DNA of 64,000 nt from Actinosynnema pretiosum (GTDB taxonomy: Bacteria; Actinomycetota; Actinomycetes; Mycobacteriales; Pseudonocardiaceae). Of this stretch, positions 42,625-51,590 are shown in pieces. A program made the translations under genes and the position numbers. Within the stretch, counting starts at the first letter, position 1, and every line of letters begins with the position of its first letter. The notes below the pieces were generated by a model that had not been told where the DNA came from, ran no database searches, and saw nothing but the letters and a program-made list of their open reading frames with translations. The stretch is taken from the NCBI RefSeq assembly GCF_024171695.1, contig NZ_JAMTCF010000003.1:295548-359547 (forward strand), in the 5' to 3' direction.

Positions 42625-43014
42625 TTGTCCACAGCGGCCCGTCGACAGGTCCATGCGCAAGCTGTCCACAATCTCCACAACCTGTGCACAGGTTCATCCA
42701 CAACCTGTGGAGAACTAGTCTCCACAGGCGGAATAGTTGATCAAAAGGCTGACTTTCCACAGCCGCCGAGCTAAGTAGAAACCCGCTCTGAGCAGCATGA
42801 ATAACCCTCGCGATGGCCCTCAATGCAGTTGTCCACAGCTGTGGAGAACTGCCGGCGCAAGAGTGGAGAACTGGGGAAAGGCTGGGGACAACTCGGTTGT
42901 CCACAGCCATCCGGCCGAGCCGGAAACCCGGCGCGCGGATACCCCGAAGATCGGCTTCTCAACCCTCGAACCGGCCGTGAAAACGCAGGAACCCGGTGGA
43001 CGCCGTTGTCCACC
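42625..43014. other. Cluster of DnaA boxes
   Basis: In 390 gene-free bases, three exact actinobacterial DnaA boxes TTGTCCACA (42625-42633, 42829-42837, 42897-42905) and six one-mismatch boxes (42662-42670, 42694-42702, 43006-43014 on +; 42706-42714, 42840-42848, 42883-42891 on -), with five further two-mismatch copies. Two form a back-to-back palindrome at 42829-42848. A less GC-rich stretch lies at 42730-42800. dnaA and dnaN are not here, so this is not the canonical oriC; a DnaA-titration or regulatory cluster is the better reading. Confidence 0.75.
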
Positions 43015-43023
43015 GGGCCACGT

Positions 43024-43046
43024 GGCGGGCCGGACCGCGGCCCGCC
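43024..43046 (-). terminator. Hairpin pair after pckG
   Basis: GGCGGGCCG/CGGCCCGCC with a 5-nt loop, 10 bp after the pckG stop. A second hairpin with 10-bp arms CCCGGTGGAC/GTCCACCGGG lies at 42992-43017. Confidence 0.65.
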
Positions 43047-43056
43047 CGGCCACCCT

Positions 43057-44868
43057 CTACCCGAGCCGCTGCTTGAGCGCCTCCAGCTCGTCGCGCAGCG
43101 CGGTCGGCACCTTGTCGCCGATCTTCGCGAACCACTCCTCGATCAGCGGCAGCTCGGCCCGCCACTCGTCCGCGTCGAACGCCAGCGAGGCCTCGACGTC
43201 CTCCACCGACGCGCCCAGCTCCGACAGGTCCAGCGCCTCGGCGGTCGGCACGTGCCCGATCGGCGTCTCACGGGCCGCCGCGCGCCCCTCGATCCGCTCG
43301 ACCGCCCACTTGAGCACCCGCGAGTTCTCGCCGAACCCCGGCCACAGGAACCGCTTGTCCTCGCCGCGCCGGAACCAGTTGACGTAGAAGACCTTCGGCA
43401 GCTTGTCGGCGTCCGCGCCCTTGCCGGTGTCGATCCAGTGCTGGAAGTAGTCGCCCGCGTGGTAGCCGATGAACGGCAGCATCGCCATCGGGTCGCGCCG
43501 CACCACGCCCACCTGGCCGACCGCCGCCGCCGTGGTCTCGCTCGACAGCGTGGCGCCCATGAACACGCCGTGCTGCCAGTCCCGCGACTCGGTGATCAGC
43601 GGGACGGTCGTGGCCCGCCGACCGCCGAAGAAGATCGCCGAGATCGGCACGCCGTTCGGGTCGTCCCACTCCGGCGCCTTGATGTCGCACTGCTCGATCG
43701 GCGTGCAGTAGCGCGAGTTCGGGTGCGACGACGGCTCGTCCGAGCCCGGCGTCCAGTCCGCCTTCTTCCACGAGGTCAGGTGCGCGGGCGGCTCGCCCAT
43801 GCCCTCCCACCACACGTCGCCGTCGTCGGTCAGCGCGACGTTGGTGAACAGCGAGTTCCCCTTCTCGATGGTCCGCATCGCGTTGGGGTTGGTGTGGTAG
43901 TCGGTGCCCGGCGCGACGCCGAAGAACCCGTTCTCCGGGTTCACCGCGTACAGCCGCCCGTCCTCGCCGAAGCGCATCCACGCGATGTCGTCGCCGAGCG
44001 TCTCGACCTTCCAGCCGGGGATGGTCGGCTGGAGCATCGCCAGGTTGGTCTTGCCGCAGGCGCTCGGGAACGCCGCCGCGATGTAGTAGACCTTCGACTC
44101 GGGCGAGGTGAGCTTGAGGATCAGCATGTGCTCGGCGAGCCAGCCCTCGTCCCGCGCCATCACCGAGGCGATCCGCAGCGAGTAGCACTTCTTGCCCAGC
44201 AGGGCGTTGCCCCCGTACCCGGAGCCGAACGACCAGATCGTCCGCTCCTCGGGGAAGTGCGTGATGTACTTGGTGTCGTTGCACGGCCACGCCACGTCGG
44301 CCTGACCGGACGCCAGCGGCGCGCCGAGCGAGTGCAGCGCCTTCACGTACGGGACGCCGTCGCCGAACAGCTCCAGGGCGCGCGTGCCCATGCGGGTCAT
44401 GATGTGCATGGAGACGACGACGTACTCGGAGTCGGTGATCTCCACGCCCAGCATGGGCTTGTCCGCGGTCAGCGGCCCCATGCAGAACGGGATGACGTAC
44501 ATGGTGCGCCCGCGCATCGAGCCCCGGTAGAGCTCGGTCATGGTCGCCTTCATCTCGGCCGGGTCCACCCAGTTGTTGGTGGGGCCGGAGTCGGCCGGGT
44601 CGACCGAGCAGATGAAGGTGCGCTCCTCGACGCGCGCCACGTCCGTCGGGTCGGAGGCCGCCCAGAACGAGTTCGGCTTCTTCGCCAGCGGGGTGAAAGT
44701 GCCCGCGTCGACCAGTTTTCCGGTCAGCTCGGCCCATTCGCGCGGTGTTCCGTCGGCCCACACGACCCGGTCGGGAGAGGTCAGCTCGGCGATCTCGCGC
44801 ACCCAGGCCAGCAGCTCCTGGTGGTCGGTCGGGGCCTGGTCGAGACCGGGAATGGTCACTGCCGTCAT
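43057..44868 (-). CDS. pckG: Phosphoenolpyruvate carboxykinase (GTP)
   Basis: 603 residues. Interconverts oxaloacetate and phosphoenolpyruvate with GTP, in gluconeogenesis. The P-loop and catalytic cysteine lie in [10 protein letters not shown] (267-276, C271); [14 protein letters not shown], the metal-binding GDDIAWM and PNSRYCTP are also family marks. ATG at 44868 was chosen because GAGGAGA lies upstream; longer readings to 45090 run into promoter-like sequence. The leader upstream contains three GATCGG-like motifs. Confidence 0.97.
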   Translation of the reverse strand: MTAVTIPGLDQAPTDHQELLAWVREIAELTSPDRVVWADGTPREWAELTGKLVDAGTFTPLAKKPNSFWAASDPTDVARVEERTFICSVDPADSGPTNNWVDPAEMKATMTELYRGSMRGRTMYVIPFCMGPLTADKPMLGVEITDSEYVVVSMHIMTRMGTRALELFGDGVPYVKALHSLGAPLASGQADVAWPCNDTKYITHFPEERTIWSFGSGYGGNALLGKKCYSLRIASVMARDEGWLAEHMLILKLTSPESKVYYIAAAFPSACGKTNLAMLQPTIPGWKVETLGDDIAWMRFGEDGRLYAVNPENGFFGVAPGTDYHTNPNAMRTIEKGNSLFTNVALTDDGDVWWEGMGEPPAHLTSWKKADWTPGSDEPSSHPNSRYCTPIEQCDIKAPEWDDPNGVPISAIFFGGRRATTVPLITESRDWQHGVFMGATLSSETTAAAVGQVGVVRRDPMAMLPFIGYHAGDYFQHWIDTGKGADADKLPKVFYVNWFRRGEDKRFLWPGFGENSRVLKWAVERIEGRAAARETPIGHVPTAEALDLSELGASVEDVEASLAFDADEWRAELPLIEEWFAKIGDKVPTALRDELEALKQRLG

Positions 44869-45599
44869 CTCGTCTCGTCTCCTCGGTGAAGCACCTGCCC
44901 ACGGGCGGACGACGACGTCCGGGCGGGACGTCGGCGTCCTCGGGAATGGCTGCGCCCGCCCCGGTGGGGGCGTGCGCTGAAAGGGATGGACGGAGGTTAG
45001 CCGGGTGAATGCCGGGTGACACCGCGACGACCTGTCGGTTGCCTCACAAAACCGATCAGGTAATCGATTCAGCACCCGATCACCGATCAATCCGCAACGG
45101 TTCAGCGGACAAATGCGATGGGGCGCCGGGCAGCGTTACGGCCGCGATTGTGCAAGCGCTCTCACTTTGTCGGGTGGATCGATCGGTGAATTGTTCAAGA
45201 AGGGCGGGGAACCGCGTTCACCTGCGGCGCGACCGCCGATTCCGGCCAGTCAGACCCCGTCGCGTGGCACCGTCCACGCGCGAGTCGAGACGCGGATCAC
45301 GCCGGAGCGCGCTTTTCGCACCCGGACGTTCCGGGCGGGCGCGGGCACGTCGACGCCTTCAGCCCGCGCCCGTTCGTGGGCTACGCGCCCGTTCTCCGCG
45401 CGCCACTCGCGCAGCGCCACCCGGACAACGGGCGGCGTCCCCGCACAACAAGAGGACCAGCGCGGCTGACGAGCGCTGGTCCTGGTTGTTCTCTTCGGCC
45501 CGAGTCGCGCCCGACCTTCGACCCCCCGGTCGAACGATGGCAAAACGAGACCGAACAGCACCGCTCGGCGCGCGCCCGAACGGGGTCGCGCGCGTCGGC
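44869..45599. other. 731-bp gene-free region between pckG and the Asp-rich repeat protein gene
   Basis: Holds the pckG promoter side (about 44869-45110, less GC-rich, with three GATCGG motifs on the minus strand around 45050-45100) and, at 45453-45483, a hairpin of 11-bp arms AGGACCAGCGC/GCGCTGGTCCT (loop 9 nt, partly extended by ACAAC/GTTGT). The hairpin suits termination of the 45600 gene. I see no convincing coding frame. Confidence 0.6.
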
Positions 45600-46289
45600 T
45601 CAGTTGGGGCTGATCCACTGCCCGGTGGTCGAGTCGATCCGCACCACGCCCGACACCGCGGTCCGGTCGTCCACCCCGTCGCCCCACAGCTGGTCGCTGC
45701 TGGAGTCCACGGTGTACTTGCCGGTGGAGTCGAACTTGCCGTGCTCCACCTCGGTCCACTCCGCGTCGCCGGTGCGCTGCGAGACGGTGACCTCGCCGTC
45801 GCGGGTGATCTCGGTGGCCACGTCCGCCTGCCCGTCGCCGTCCGAGTCGGTGAACAGCCAGGTGTCGCCCTCGGCGTCCTCGACCATGACGCTGTCGGCG
45901 CGCCCGTCCTCGTCGCTGTCCACGGTCGCGGGCCCCACGTCCCGCGACCCGCTCGCGGTGGTGACGGTGATGCTCCGCCCCTCGGCCGAGTTGGTCCGCT
46001 CGGCCTCGTCCCCGATCCGCACCCACTCGCCGGACGCGTCGTCGAACTTGGACTGCCCGACCACCTCGCCCCGGTCGTCGAAGGTGGTCATCAGGTCCGC
46101 GTCCCCGTCGCCGTCGGTGTCGGAGAACGCGATGTGCCCGCCGTCGTCCGTCTCCACGACCGCGGTCTCGTCCACGCCGTCGTGGTCGAGGTCGTACCCG
46201 ACCTCGACGGTGTACTCCTCGTCGTCGACGGTGACCTTGAGCTCGCTGTCCGCCGCACCTGCTGACTCGTCGATGTACACCGAAGCCAC
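45600..46289 (-). CDS. Asp-rich repeat protein (DUF6802-like)
   Basis: 229 residues, strongly acidic. At least four loops of the type DLDHDGVDE, DTDGDGDAD, DSDEDGRAD, DSDGDGQAD alternate with short beta segments (VVETDDGGHIAFSD and similar). Such DxDxDG loops bind calcium in thrombospondin type 3 and VCBS-like repeats. No signal peptide is visible, so it is either cytoplasmic or exported by a non-Sec route. The DUF6802 call is from memory of similar actinobacterial proteins. The GTG start has only a weak ribosome site. Confidence 0.75.
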   Translation of the reverse strand: MASVYIDESAGAADSELKVTVDDEEYTVEVGYDLDHDGVDETAVVETDDGGHIAFSDTDGDGDADLMTTFDDRGEVVGQSKFDDASGEWVRIGDEAERTNSAEGRSITVTTASGSRDVGPATVDSDEDGRADSVMVEDAEGDTWLFTDSDGDGQADVATEITRDGEVTVSQRTGDAEWTEVEHGKFDSTGKYTVDSSSDQLWGDGVDDRTAVSGVVRIDSTTGQWISPN

Positions 46290-46412
46290 CTTCCCACCGT
46301 TCGCCTACCCGTAGGACTCACGGTAAGCCGATCCGGTTCCCTGCGGGAAGCCGCAGCCGGGAGCGACGCGGGACACCCCCGGCCGGAGCCCGGTCCGAGC
46401 GGGGGCGGCGGC

Positions 46413-47528
46413 TCAGCGCGGCGCGTCCCACCGGTGCTTGTCCCCGCCGACGAGGTCCCCCGCCACCGTCACCGGCCCCTCGAACACGACCCCGCGCGCG
46501 GTCCGCCGCTCCGGTGGCGGCGGCGTGACCGGCAGCGACCGCAGCACCCCGGTCGCGGCGGCGGGCAGCCAGGCCACCTGGGCGGCGTCCGCCGCGTCGG
46601 CCAGCTCGCGCAGCGGCGCCAGCGCGGGCGGCACCGCCGGGTCGGCACCCCACGCGGGCGCGTCCCACGAGGTCAGCGACCGCAGCGCCGCCTCCCGGTC
46701 CAGGGGCGTCGGCTCCACCAGCACCCCGCGCGTCGCCTGCTCCAGCGCGCCGACCAGCGCGGGCGCGAGCCCGTCCGGCGCCACCAGCGACACCCGCGCC
46801 CGGAACGCCCACCCCGCGTAGCGCTCCGCGGCGTCGTGGAACAGCGCCGCCGCGCCCGCCGCGAACGGCTCACCGGCCAGCACCCGCCGCCCGCTGTACA
46901 TCCCGCCGCCGGAGAACTCGCCGGGCGCGCCCAGCACCGCGTACCGCTCGGCGTACGACCGGAGCCGCGCGGTGAACTCGGGCGCGACCGGCACCGGCCG
47001 CAGCCCCACCACCAGCCGCACCCCCTCGGGCAGCCGGTCGACGAGCCCGTCCCACAGCCTCGGCTCGGACTCCAGCGGCGGCATGGTCAGGTAGTAGCGC
47101 GTCCCGGCGTCCGGCCTGGTCGCCGGGGCGACCAGGCACCGCCTGCGCAGCTGCGCCACCCACCCGGCGCGCGGCGGTTCGAGCGCGTCCGGCTCGGGCA
47201 GGCCCGGCTCGGCCACCAGGTGCTCGGGAACGGCCAGCAGCCGCTCCAGCACCCGCTCGGCGTCCCGCTCCACGCCCTCCCGGTACGGCCCGCGCAGCAC
47301 CCCGGTGATCCCTGACCAGCCGGGACCGCCGTGCAGGGCGAACTCGCAGTCCGGCCCGGCCTGCCCGAGCGCGCCGAGGTACGCGACGGTCTCCCGCCTC
47401 GCCCCGGCCCGCCGGGCGTCCGGCAGCCGGTCCGAGTACCCGGCCAGCTCGGACAGGTCCACGGCCGAGGCGAACCGCGCCCCGAACCGCGCCTCCCAGC
47501 GGAAGCCCCGCCGGGCGAGGACGATCAC
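46413..47528 (-). CDS. Unrecognised 371-residue protein ending in a GDKHRW tail
   Basis: No family recognised. Mixed alpha/beta protein without signal or membrane helix. A central segment (YYLTMPPLESEPRLWDGLVD, then GVRLVVGLRPVPV and YSGRRVLAGEPF) vaguely resembles N-terminal domains of VirB4/HerA-type proteins, but no ATPase domain follows. After a Pro-rich linker (VTPPPPERR) it ends VVFEGPVTVAGDLVGGDKHRW, matching the C-terminal motif of the cyclase-like protein two genes upstream (shown here in shortened form: GDLVGGDKHRW). The GTG start overlaps the preceding gene by 4 bp. It is the last gene of the cassette. Confidence 0.7.
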   Translation of the reverse strand: MIVLARRGFRWEARFGARFASAVDLSELAGYSDRLPDARRAGARRETVAYLGALGQAGPDCEFALHGGPGWSGITGVLRGPYREGVERDAERVLERLLAVPEHLVAEPGLPEPDALEPPRAGWVAQLRRRCLVAPATRPDAGTRYYLTMPPLESEPRLWDGLVDRLPEGVRLVVGLRPVPVAPEFTARLRSYAERYAVLGAPGEFSGGGMYSGRRVLAGEPFAAGAAALFHDAAERYAGWAFRARVSLVAPDGLAPALVGALEQATRGVLVEPTPLDREAALRSLTSWDAPAWGADPAVPPALAPLRELADAADAAQVAWLPAAATGVLRSLPVTPPPPERRTARGVVFEGPVTVAGDLVGGDKHRWDAPR

Positions 47529-48550
47529 CGCAGCACCGCGTCGCGGTCCCTGATCACCGCGACCGCGCCGGAGGAGTCCCGCACCAGCAGTCCCGCGCCG
47601 TCCTCGCGCAGCAGCTCGTACGAGGTGCCCGGCTCCGCGGTCCCGAGCACCTCGCCGCGCTCGGAGAACACCTCGACCTGCCTGCTCACCGACAGCCGCG
47701 TCCCGCCCCCGAGCCCCTGGGGCGCGCCCGTCCCGGCCTCGGCGACGGCCTCCCGCCCGCCGCCCGCCGACATCAACCACTGCCCGTCCCGCTCCAGCGG
47801 CACCTCGTACCCGAACGTCTCGACGATCGGCACGGTCCGCCCGACCGCCGCCGCCTCCACGGCCTCGCGCAGCGCGTTGTGCACCGCCTCGCGCAGCGCC
47901 TTCACCGGCTCCATCTCGATCGCGCCCGCCAGCCCCCGGTCCCCGCGCAGGAAGGACCCGAGCCAGCGCCGGAGCGCCGTGATCGGCAGGAACCGCAGCC
48001 ACATCGTCCACCCGAGGTACAGGTCGTTGCCGAAGGCGAAGACCGACACGTAGACGCTGTACCGGCCCAGCGACACCCGCAGCACGTTGCGCACCCCCGG
48101 CGCCGGGTCCCCGACCGCCACCCGGCGCGGCGTGATCGTCGCGGGGATCTTCCGGTCCGCCGTCAGCGCCCGGTACACCACGCCGTAGGCGGTCTCCGCG
48201 ACCGGGGCCTGCTTGTCCAGCAGCAGGTGCCAGTCGCTGAGCACCCGGTGCTGGGGCAGCAGGAGCACCCCCGCGAACCACGCCCAGGGCAGCAGGAACG
48301 TCATCAGGCCGAGCAGCGCCATGGTGAAGCCCGAGTCGCCGATCAGGGCCCCGGCGCCCCCCACCACGGCCGTCGCCCCGGCCCCCAGGAAGAAGATGAG
48401 GAAGGCCCCGCCGAACGCCTTCAGCAGCAGGTAGCGCGCGCCCCAACCGCCGATGGCGTCGGTCAGGTTGACCTCGACGTCGTGCGCGCGCTGGAACAGC
48501 AGTCGTTGGCCGACGTAGCTCTCGTTCTGGGACAGCGGTTCCGCGTTCAC
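47525..48550 (-). CDS. Two-TM membrane protein of an unrecognised cassette
   Basis: 341 residues, family not recognised. N-terminal region of about 40 residues, two membrane helices (about 44-70 and 77-97: FGGAFLIFFLGAGATAVVGG, LLGLMTFLLPWAWFAGVLLL), then a long cytoplasmic part. The last 60 residues form short strands (LSVSRQVEVFSERGEVLG, LVRDSSGAVAVIRDRD) like an SH3-type or PAS-like cap. GTG start overlapping the cyclase-like stop by 4 bp (GTGA). By position it could be a membrane effector or transducer for its neighbours. Confidence 0.7.
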   Translation of the reverse strand: MNAEPLSQNESYVGQRLLFQRAHDVEVNLTDAIGGWGARYLLLKAFGGAFLIFFLGAGATAVVGGAGALIGDSGFTMALLGLMTFLLPWAWFAGVLLLPQHRVLSDWHLLLDKQAPVAETAYGVVYRALTADRKIPATITPRRVAVGDPAPGVRNVLRVSLGRYSVYVSVFAFGNDLYLGWTMWLRFLPITALRRWLGSFLRGDRGLAGAIEMEPVKALREAVHNALREAVEAAAVGRTVPIVETFGYEVPLERDGQWLMSAGGGREAVAEAGTGAPQGLGGGTRLSVSRQVEVFSERGEVLGTAEPGTSYELLREDGAGLLVRDSSGAVAVIRDRDAVLR

Positions 48551-49347
48551 CGGTTCCTCCCCTTCTCGTCCGTCCACACGTGCTTGTCGCCCACGATGGC
48601 GTCGCCGTGGAACGTGGTGGCGCCGTTGAAGGTGAAGCCGCCGGACGGCTTCCGCTCCACCGGCTCCACCCGCCCGACCCGACCCGCGCCGGTTCTCGCG
48701 CCTGCTCCGGCGTCCCGCGCCCCGTCGGCCCGCCCCCGCGCGCCCCGCCCGCGCTCGCCGACCACGGTCAGCCAGGCGATCGTCAGCGACCCGGCTCCGC
48801 CGACCTCCGCGAACCAGAAGTCGTCCGGCGTGATCCCGAGCCCGCCCGGCTCCACCACGTCCTCGTAGAAGCGCTCCGACACCGCCAGCGCCACCGCCGC
48901 CGACGGCGCGCCCGCCAGCGCCGCCCGCAGCTCGGCGCAGTCCAGCAGCCGGGCCACCGCGACCTGCGGCCTGCCGGTCATCCCGCGCCCGTCCACCGCC
49001 AGCTCCCCGGCGTGCAGCACGGCCCGCACCCGCACGCGCGTCGACGCCGAGGCGAACTCGTTGTGCTCGTGCAGCAGGTCGGACAAGTGGCCCAGCAGCG
49101 GGTGCACCAGCGCGGCCTTGGGGAAGCGCGCCGGGACCCGGACCACGCACCCGTCGCCCTGGACCTCCACCTCGCACTCCCGCCACGGCACGCCGCTGCG
49201 GTCGAAAGCGCTCTCCAGCGCCCCGAACAGCGCGTCGCGCGCGCGTGCCATGGCGCGGTCGTTGCGGTCCGGCGCGCTGGAGCCCGCCATGTCGACGGCC
49301 AGCAGCGAGCGGTGCTCGGAACGGTGCTCGGAACGGTTCTCTGCCAA
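48547..49347 (-). CDS. Degenerate class III nucleotidyl cyclase-like protein with GDKHVW tail
   Basis: 266 residues. Cyclase-like core: LLAVDMAGSS (first metal Asp), EVEVQGDGCVVRV (second metal Asp in GDG), VRAVLHAGELAV and GRPQVAVARLLD. Both metal Asp positions and the Arg of the NxxxR pair are kept, but the Asn is Ala, so normal cyclase chemistry is doubtful. A basic low-complexity linker (about 200-235) leads to the ending GGFTFNGATTFHGDAIVGDKH plus VW. TTG start at 49347, since no other in-frame start precedes the first strand. First gene of a three-gene overlapping unit. Confidence 0.75.
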   Translation of the reverse strand: MAENRSEHRSEHRSLLAVDMAGSSAPDRNDRAMARARDALFGALESAFDRSGVPWRECEVEVQGDGCVVRVPARFPKAALVHPLLGHLSDLLHEHNEFASASTRVRVRAVLHAGELAVDGRGMTGRPQVAVARLLDCAELRAALAGAPSAAVALAVSERFYEDVVEPGGLGITPDDFWFAEVGGAGSLTIAWLTVVGERGRGARGRADGARDAGAGARTGAGRVGRVEPVERKPSGGFTFNGATTFHGDAIVGDKHVWTDEKGRNR

Positions 49348-49450
49348 GGGACATCCCCCTCAGGCGGCGGCGGTCGCCCACGAGCGGCGGGAACGCCACC
49401 ACCATCCGCCCGCGCCTGGGGACGCGCACCGCACAACTGCGGGAAGCCCG

Positions 49451-51589
49451 CTAACGCTTCAGCATCCGCGTCAACCCGGCCGCGACCGTGGTGGCCAGCA
49501 CCCAGCCCAGCACGATCAGCCCCGACGCGATCCACTGCGACGCACCCGGCGTCTGCCACCGGTTCTTGTTGCCGAAGTCCACGATCGGCACCACCAGGTC
49601 GATGGTGAACAGCCACGCGTTCCACGGCAGCGTGTCGTCGGCGTTGATCTCCACCAGGTCCGGCCCCAGCGCGAACCAGGCCCCGCCCAGCAGCCAGGAC
49701 ACCACCAGCCACCCCAGCGCCCGCGCGGGCCGGTACCCGTACCCGACCATCGACCGCTGCAACCAGCTCCACACCAGTACCAGAGGCCGCAACCACCGCC
49801 TGCCCTCGGCCAGCGCCCGGTACCGCAGCCGCTGCTTCTCCACCAGCACGGTCGCCGCGTGCTCGTCGTTGCCGCCCGCCCGCAGCATCTCCGCGAACTG
49901 GTCGTACGGCCCCGGCCGGTACGAGCGCCGCATGGCCTGCCGCAACCAGCGCAACCGCTGCTCCACCGCCCCGTCGTCGCGCAGGTCGATGGGGTCGCGC
50001 AGCGAGTCGTACCGGAACTCCTCCAGGTCTATCCACCCGGTGGCGTCCCAGAAGGCCGAGTTGTCCTCCAGCGTCACGCACTTGGCCTGCCGCAGCACCA
50101 CGCCCCCGCGCGGGGCCGAGGCGGGCGTCAGCACCAGGTCCTGCACCTGCACGCCGAGCAGGTTCAGCGCCTGCGCGTCCAACCGGTCCCCCAGCACCGA
50201 GCCCGCGAACGTCGCCATCCGCCCGATCCTGGCCCGCCGCGCCCGCACCCCGCCGTGCGCGGTGAACTCCCCCGGACCGTCCGCGCCCGGTCCGGCCGCG
50301 CAGATCAGGTCCCGGCCGATGACCGCGCCGCCCACGTCCACCGACGGCTTGCGCCCCCGCTGGTGCCGGTAGCTGCCCGGCTCGACCACCCGGCTGCCGC
50401 GCAGGTCCAGGTTCGCGCCCACCTGCACCGCCCGCAGCTCGATGCCGCCCGCGACCTCGCCCTCGCGGAACGCCAGGTTGCTGCCGACCCGCGACCGGTT
50501 GCCCAGCACCGCGTCCGCGCGCGGGTTGTCCACAGTGGACCCGTCGAGCAGCAGGCTCCCGCGCACCACCGCGTCCACCATCCGCAGCTGTCCGCGCACG
50601 CGCGCCGCGCGCCCGGTGACGTCCCCGTCGACCCGCGCCCCGTCCAGGTGCAGCGCCCGCCCGCGCCGCCCGCCGCCGACGTCCAGCCCGTCGAACCGGC
50701 CCCGGCTCAGCGACAGCGTCCCGCCGATCGCGCTGTTGACCGCCCGCACCGGTCCCGCGCTGGAGAACCCGTGGTCCAGCTCCACGTCGCCGTTCACCGA
50801 CGCCCGGTCCAGCACGAGCGTCGACGCGGCGTCCCCGCTCTGGTCCAGCTCCACGTCCGCGCGCCGCCCGGCCGACAGCACCGTCCCGCGCAGCGTCAGC
50901 TTCGCCTCGACCTGCGCGTTGACCAGCGACACCGTGCCGCGCGCGGTCCCGCCGCCGAGCACCAGGTTCCCGCCGACCCTGATCCCGTTGCCGCGCAGGG
51001 CGTACCCGCCGGGGTTGTCCAGCTCGCCGCCGTTGAAGTTGGCGTTCCCGCCGATCTGCGCGCCCGCCATCCGCAGCTCGCCGCGCACCTCGATCCGGTG
51101 CGCCAGCAGCGCTCCCGCCAGCTTGAGCCGGTCGGCGTGCAGTGCGGGCGCTTCTCCGCCGTCCACGGCGATGCAGGTGTCCTGCAGGGAGAGGGAGCCC
51201 GCGACGTCCGCGTCGGTCAGGTCCACCGGACCCGCGCACGCGGTGGCCACGAGCGAGAACTCGTTGGCGCTGCTCAAATTCCTGGCCAGCAGCCCCGGTA
51301 ACCAGCACCCGGTGAACTGCACCCCGGCCAGCCTGCCCTGCCGCAGGTCCGGCGGCTCCTCGAACCGGCAGCGCTCGAACTCCAGCAGGTAGTTCAGCTC
51401 GACGGCCCGCAGGTCCAGCTGCCCGGTGACGAACCGGTCGGCCACCCGCAGCACCGGCGGCACCGCCCCGCGCCGCCTGGCCAGCGGCCACCCGCCCTCG
51501 GCGGGCAGCGCCCGCAGCAGCTCGGCGGCGGGGACGCGGAAGGCGCGCGGCGGGCTCGGGTCGAGCACGTCCAGCCGCGCGCCCTCCAC
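49451..51589 (-). CDS. Large right-handed beta-helix protein with C-terminal membrane helices
   Basis: 712 residues. Residues about 90-500 are made of short repeating strands (GGNANFNGGELDNPG, GGNLVLGGGTARGTVSL, VNGDVELDH, VRGQLRMVDAVVRGSLLLDG), with the GxLxLxGxxIxG rhythm of bactofilin-like or pentapeptide-type beta-helices. After a Trp/Arg-rich helical part (FAEMLRAGGNDEHAATVLVEK) there are three to four membrane helices. Such proteins are often labelled membrane-associated oxidoreductase, without proof of activity. GTG start one base after the importer ATPase stop, so it may be co-transcribed with the amino-acid importer; 103 bp separate it from the cyclase-like gene. Confidence 0.8.
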   Translation of the reverse strand: MEGARLDVLDPSPPRAFRVPAAELLRALPAEGGWPLARRRGAVPPVLRVADRFVTGQLDLRAVELNYLLEFERCRFEEPPDLRQGRLAGVQFTGCWLPGLLARNLSSANEFSLVATACAGPVDLTDADVAGSLSLQDTCIAVDGGEAPALHADRLKLAGALLAHRIEVRGELRMAGAQIGGNANFNGGELDNPGGYALRGNGIRVGGNLVLGGGTARGTVSLVNAQVEAKLTLRGTVLSAGRRADVELDQSGDAASTLVLDRASVNGDVELDHGFSSAGPVRAVNSAIGGTLSLSRGRFDGLDVGGGRRGRALHLDGARVDGDVTGRAARVRGQLRMVDAVVRGSLLLDGSTVDNPRADAVLGNRSRVGSNLAFREGEVAGGIELRAVQVGANLDLRGSRVVEPGSYRHQRGRKPSVDVGGAVIGRDLICAAGPGADGPGEFTAHGGVRARRARIGRMATFAGSVLGDRLDAQALNLLGVQVQDLVLTPASAPRGGVVLRQAKCVTLEDNSAFWDATGWIDLEEFRYDSLRDPIDLRDDGAVEQRLRWLRQAMRRSYRPGPYDQFAEMLRAGGNDEHAATVLVEKQRLRYRALAEGRRWLRPLVLVWSWLQRSMVGYGYRPARALGWLVVSWLLGGAWFALGPDLVEINADDTLPWNAWLFTIDLVVPIVDFGNKNRWQTPGASQWIASGLIVLGWVLATTVAAGLTRMLKR

Positions 51590-51590
51590 G

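Noticed and set aside
42577-43056. Chromosomal origin oriC
   Set aside because: DnaA boxes are present but dnaA and dnaN are absent and there is no strongly AT-rich unwinding region; oriC in these bacteria lies between dnaA and dnaN.
44869-45090. Longer N-terminus for pckG
   Set aside because: The additional 74 residues are Arg/Pro/Ser-rich, unlike any PEPCK, and the ATG at 44868 has a good ribosome site.
45113-45469. 118-codon plus-strand frame between pckG and the Asp-rich protein gene
   Set aside because: No ribosome site, poor codon pattern and it runs into the hairpin at 45453; treated as intergenic.
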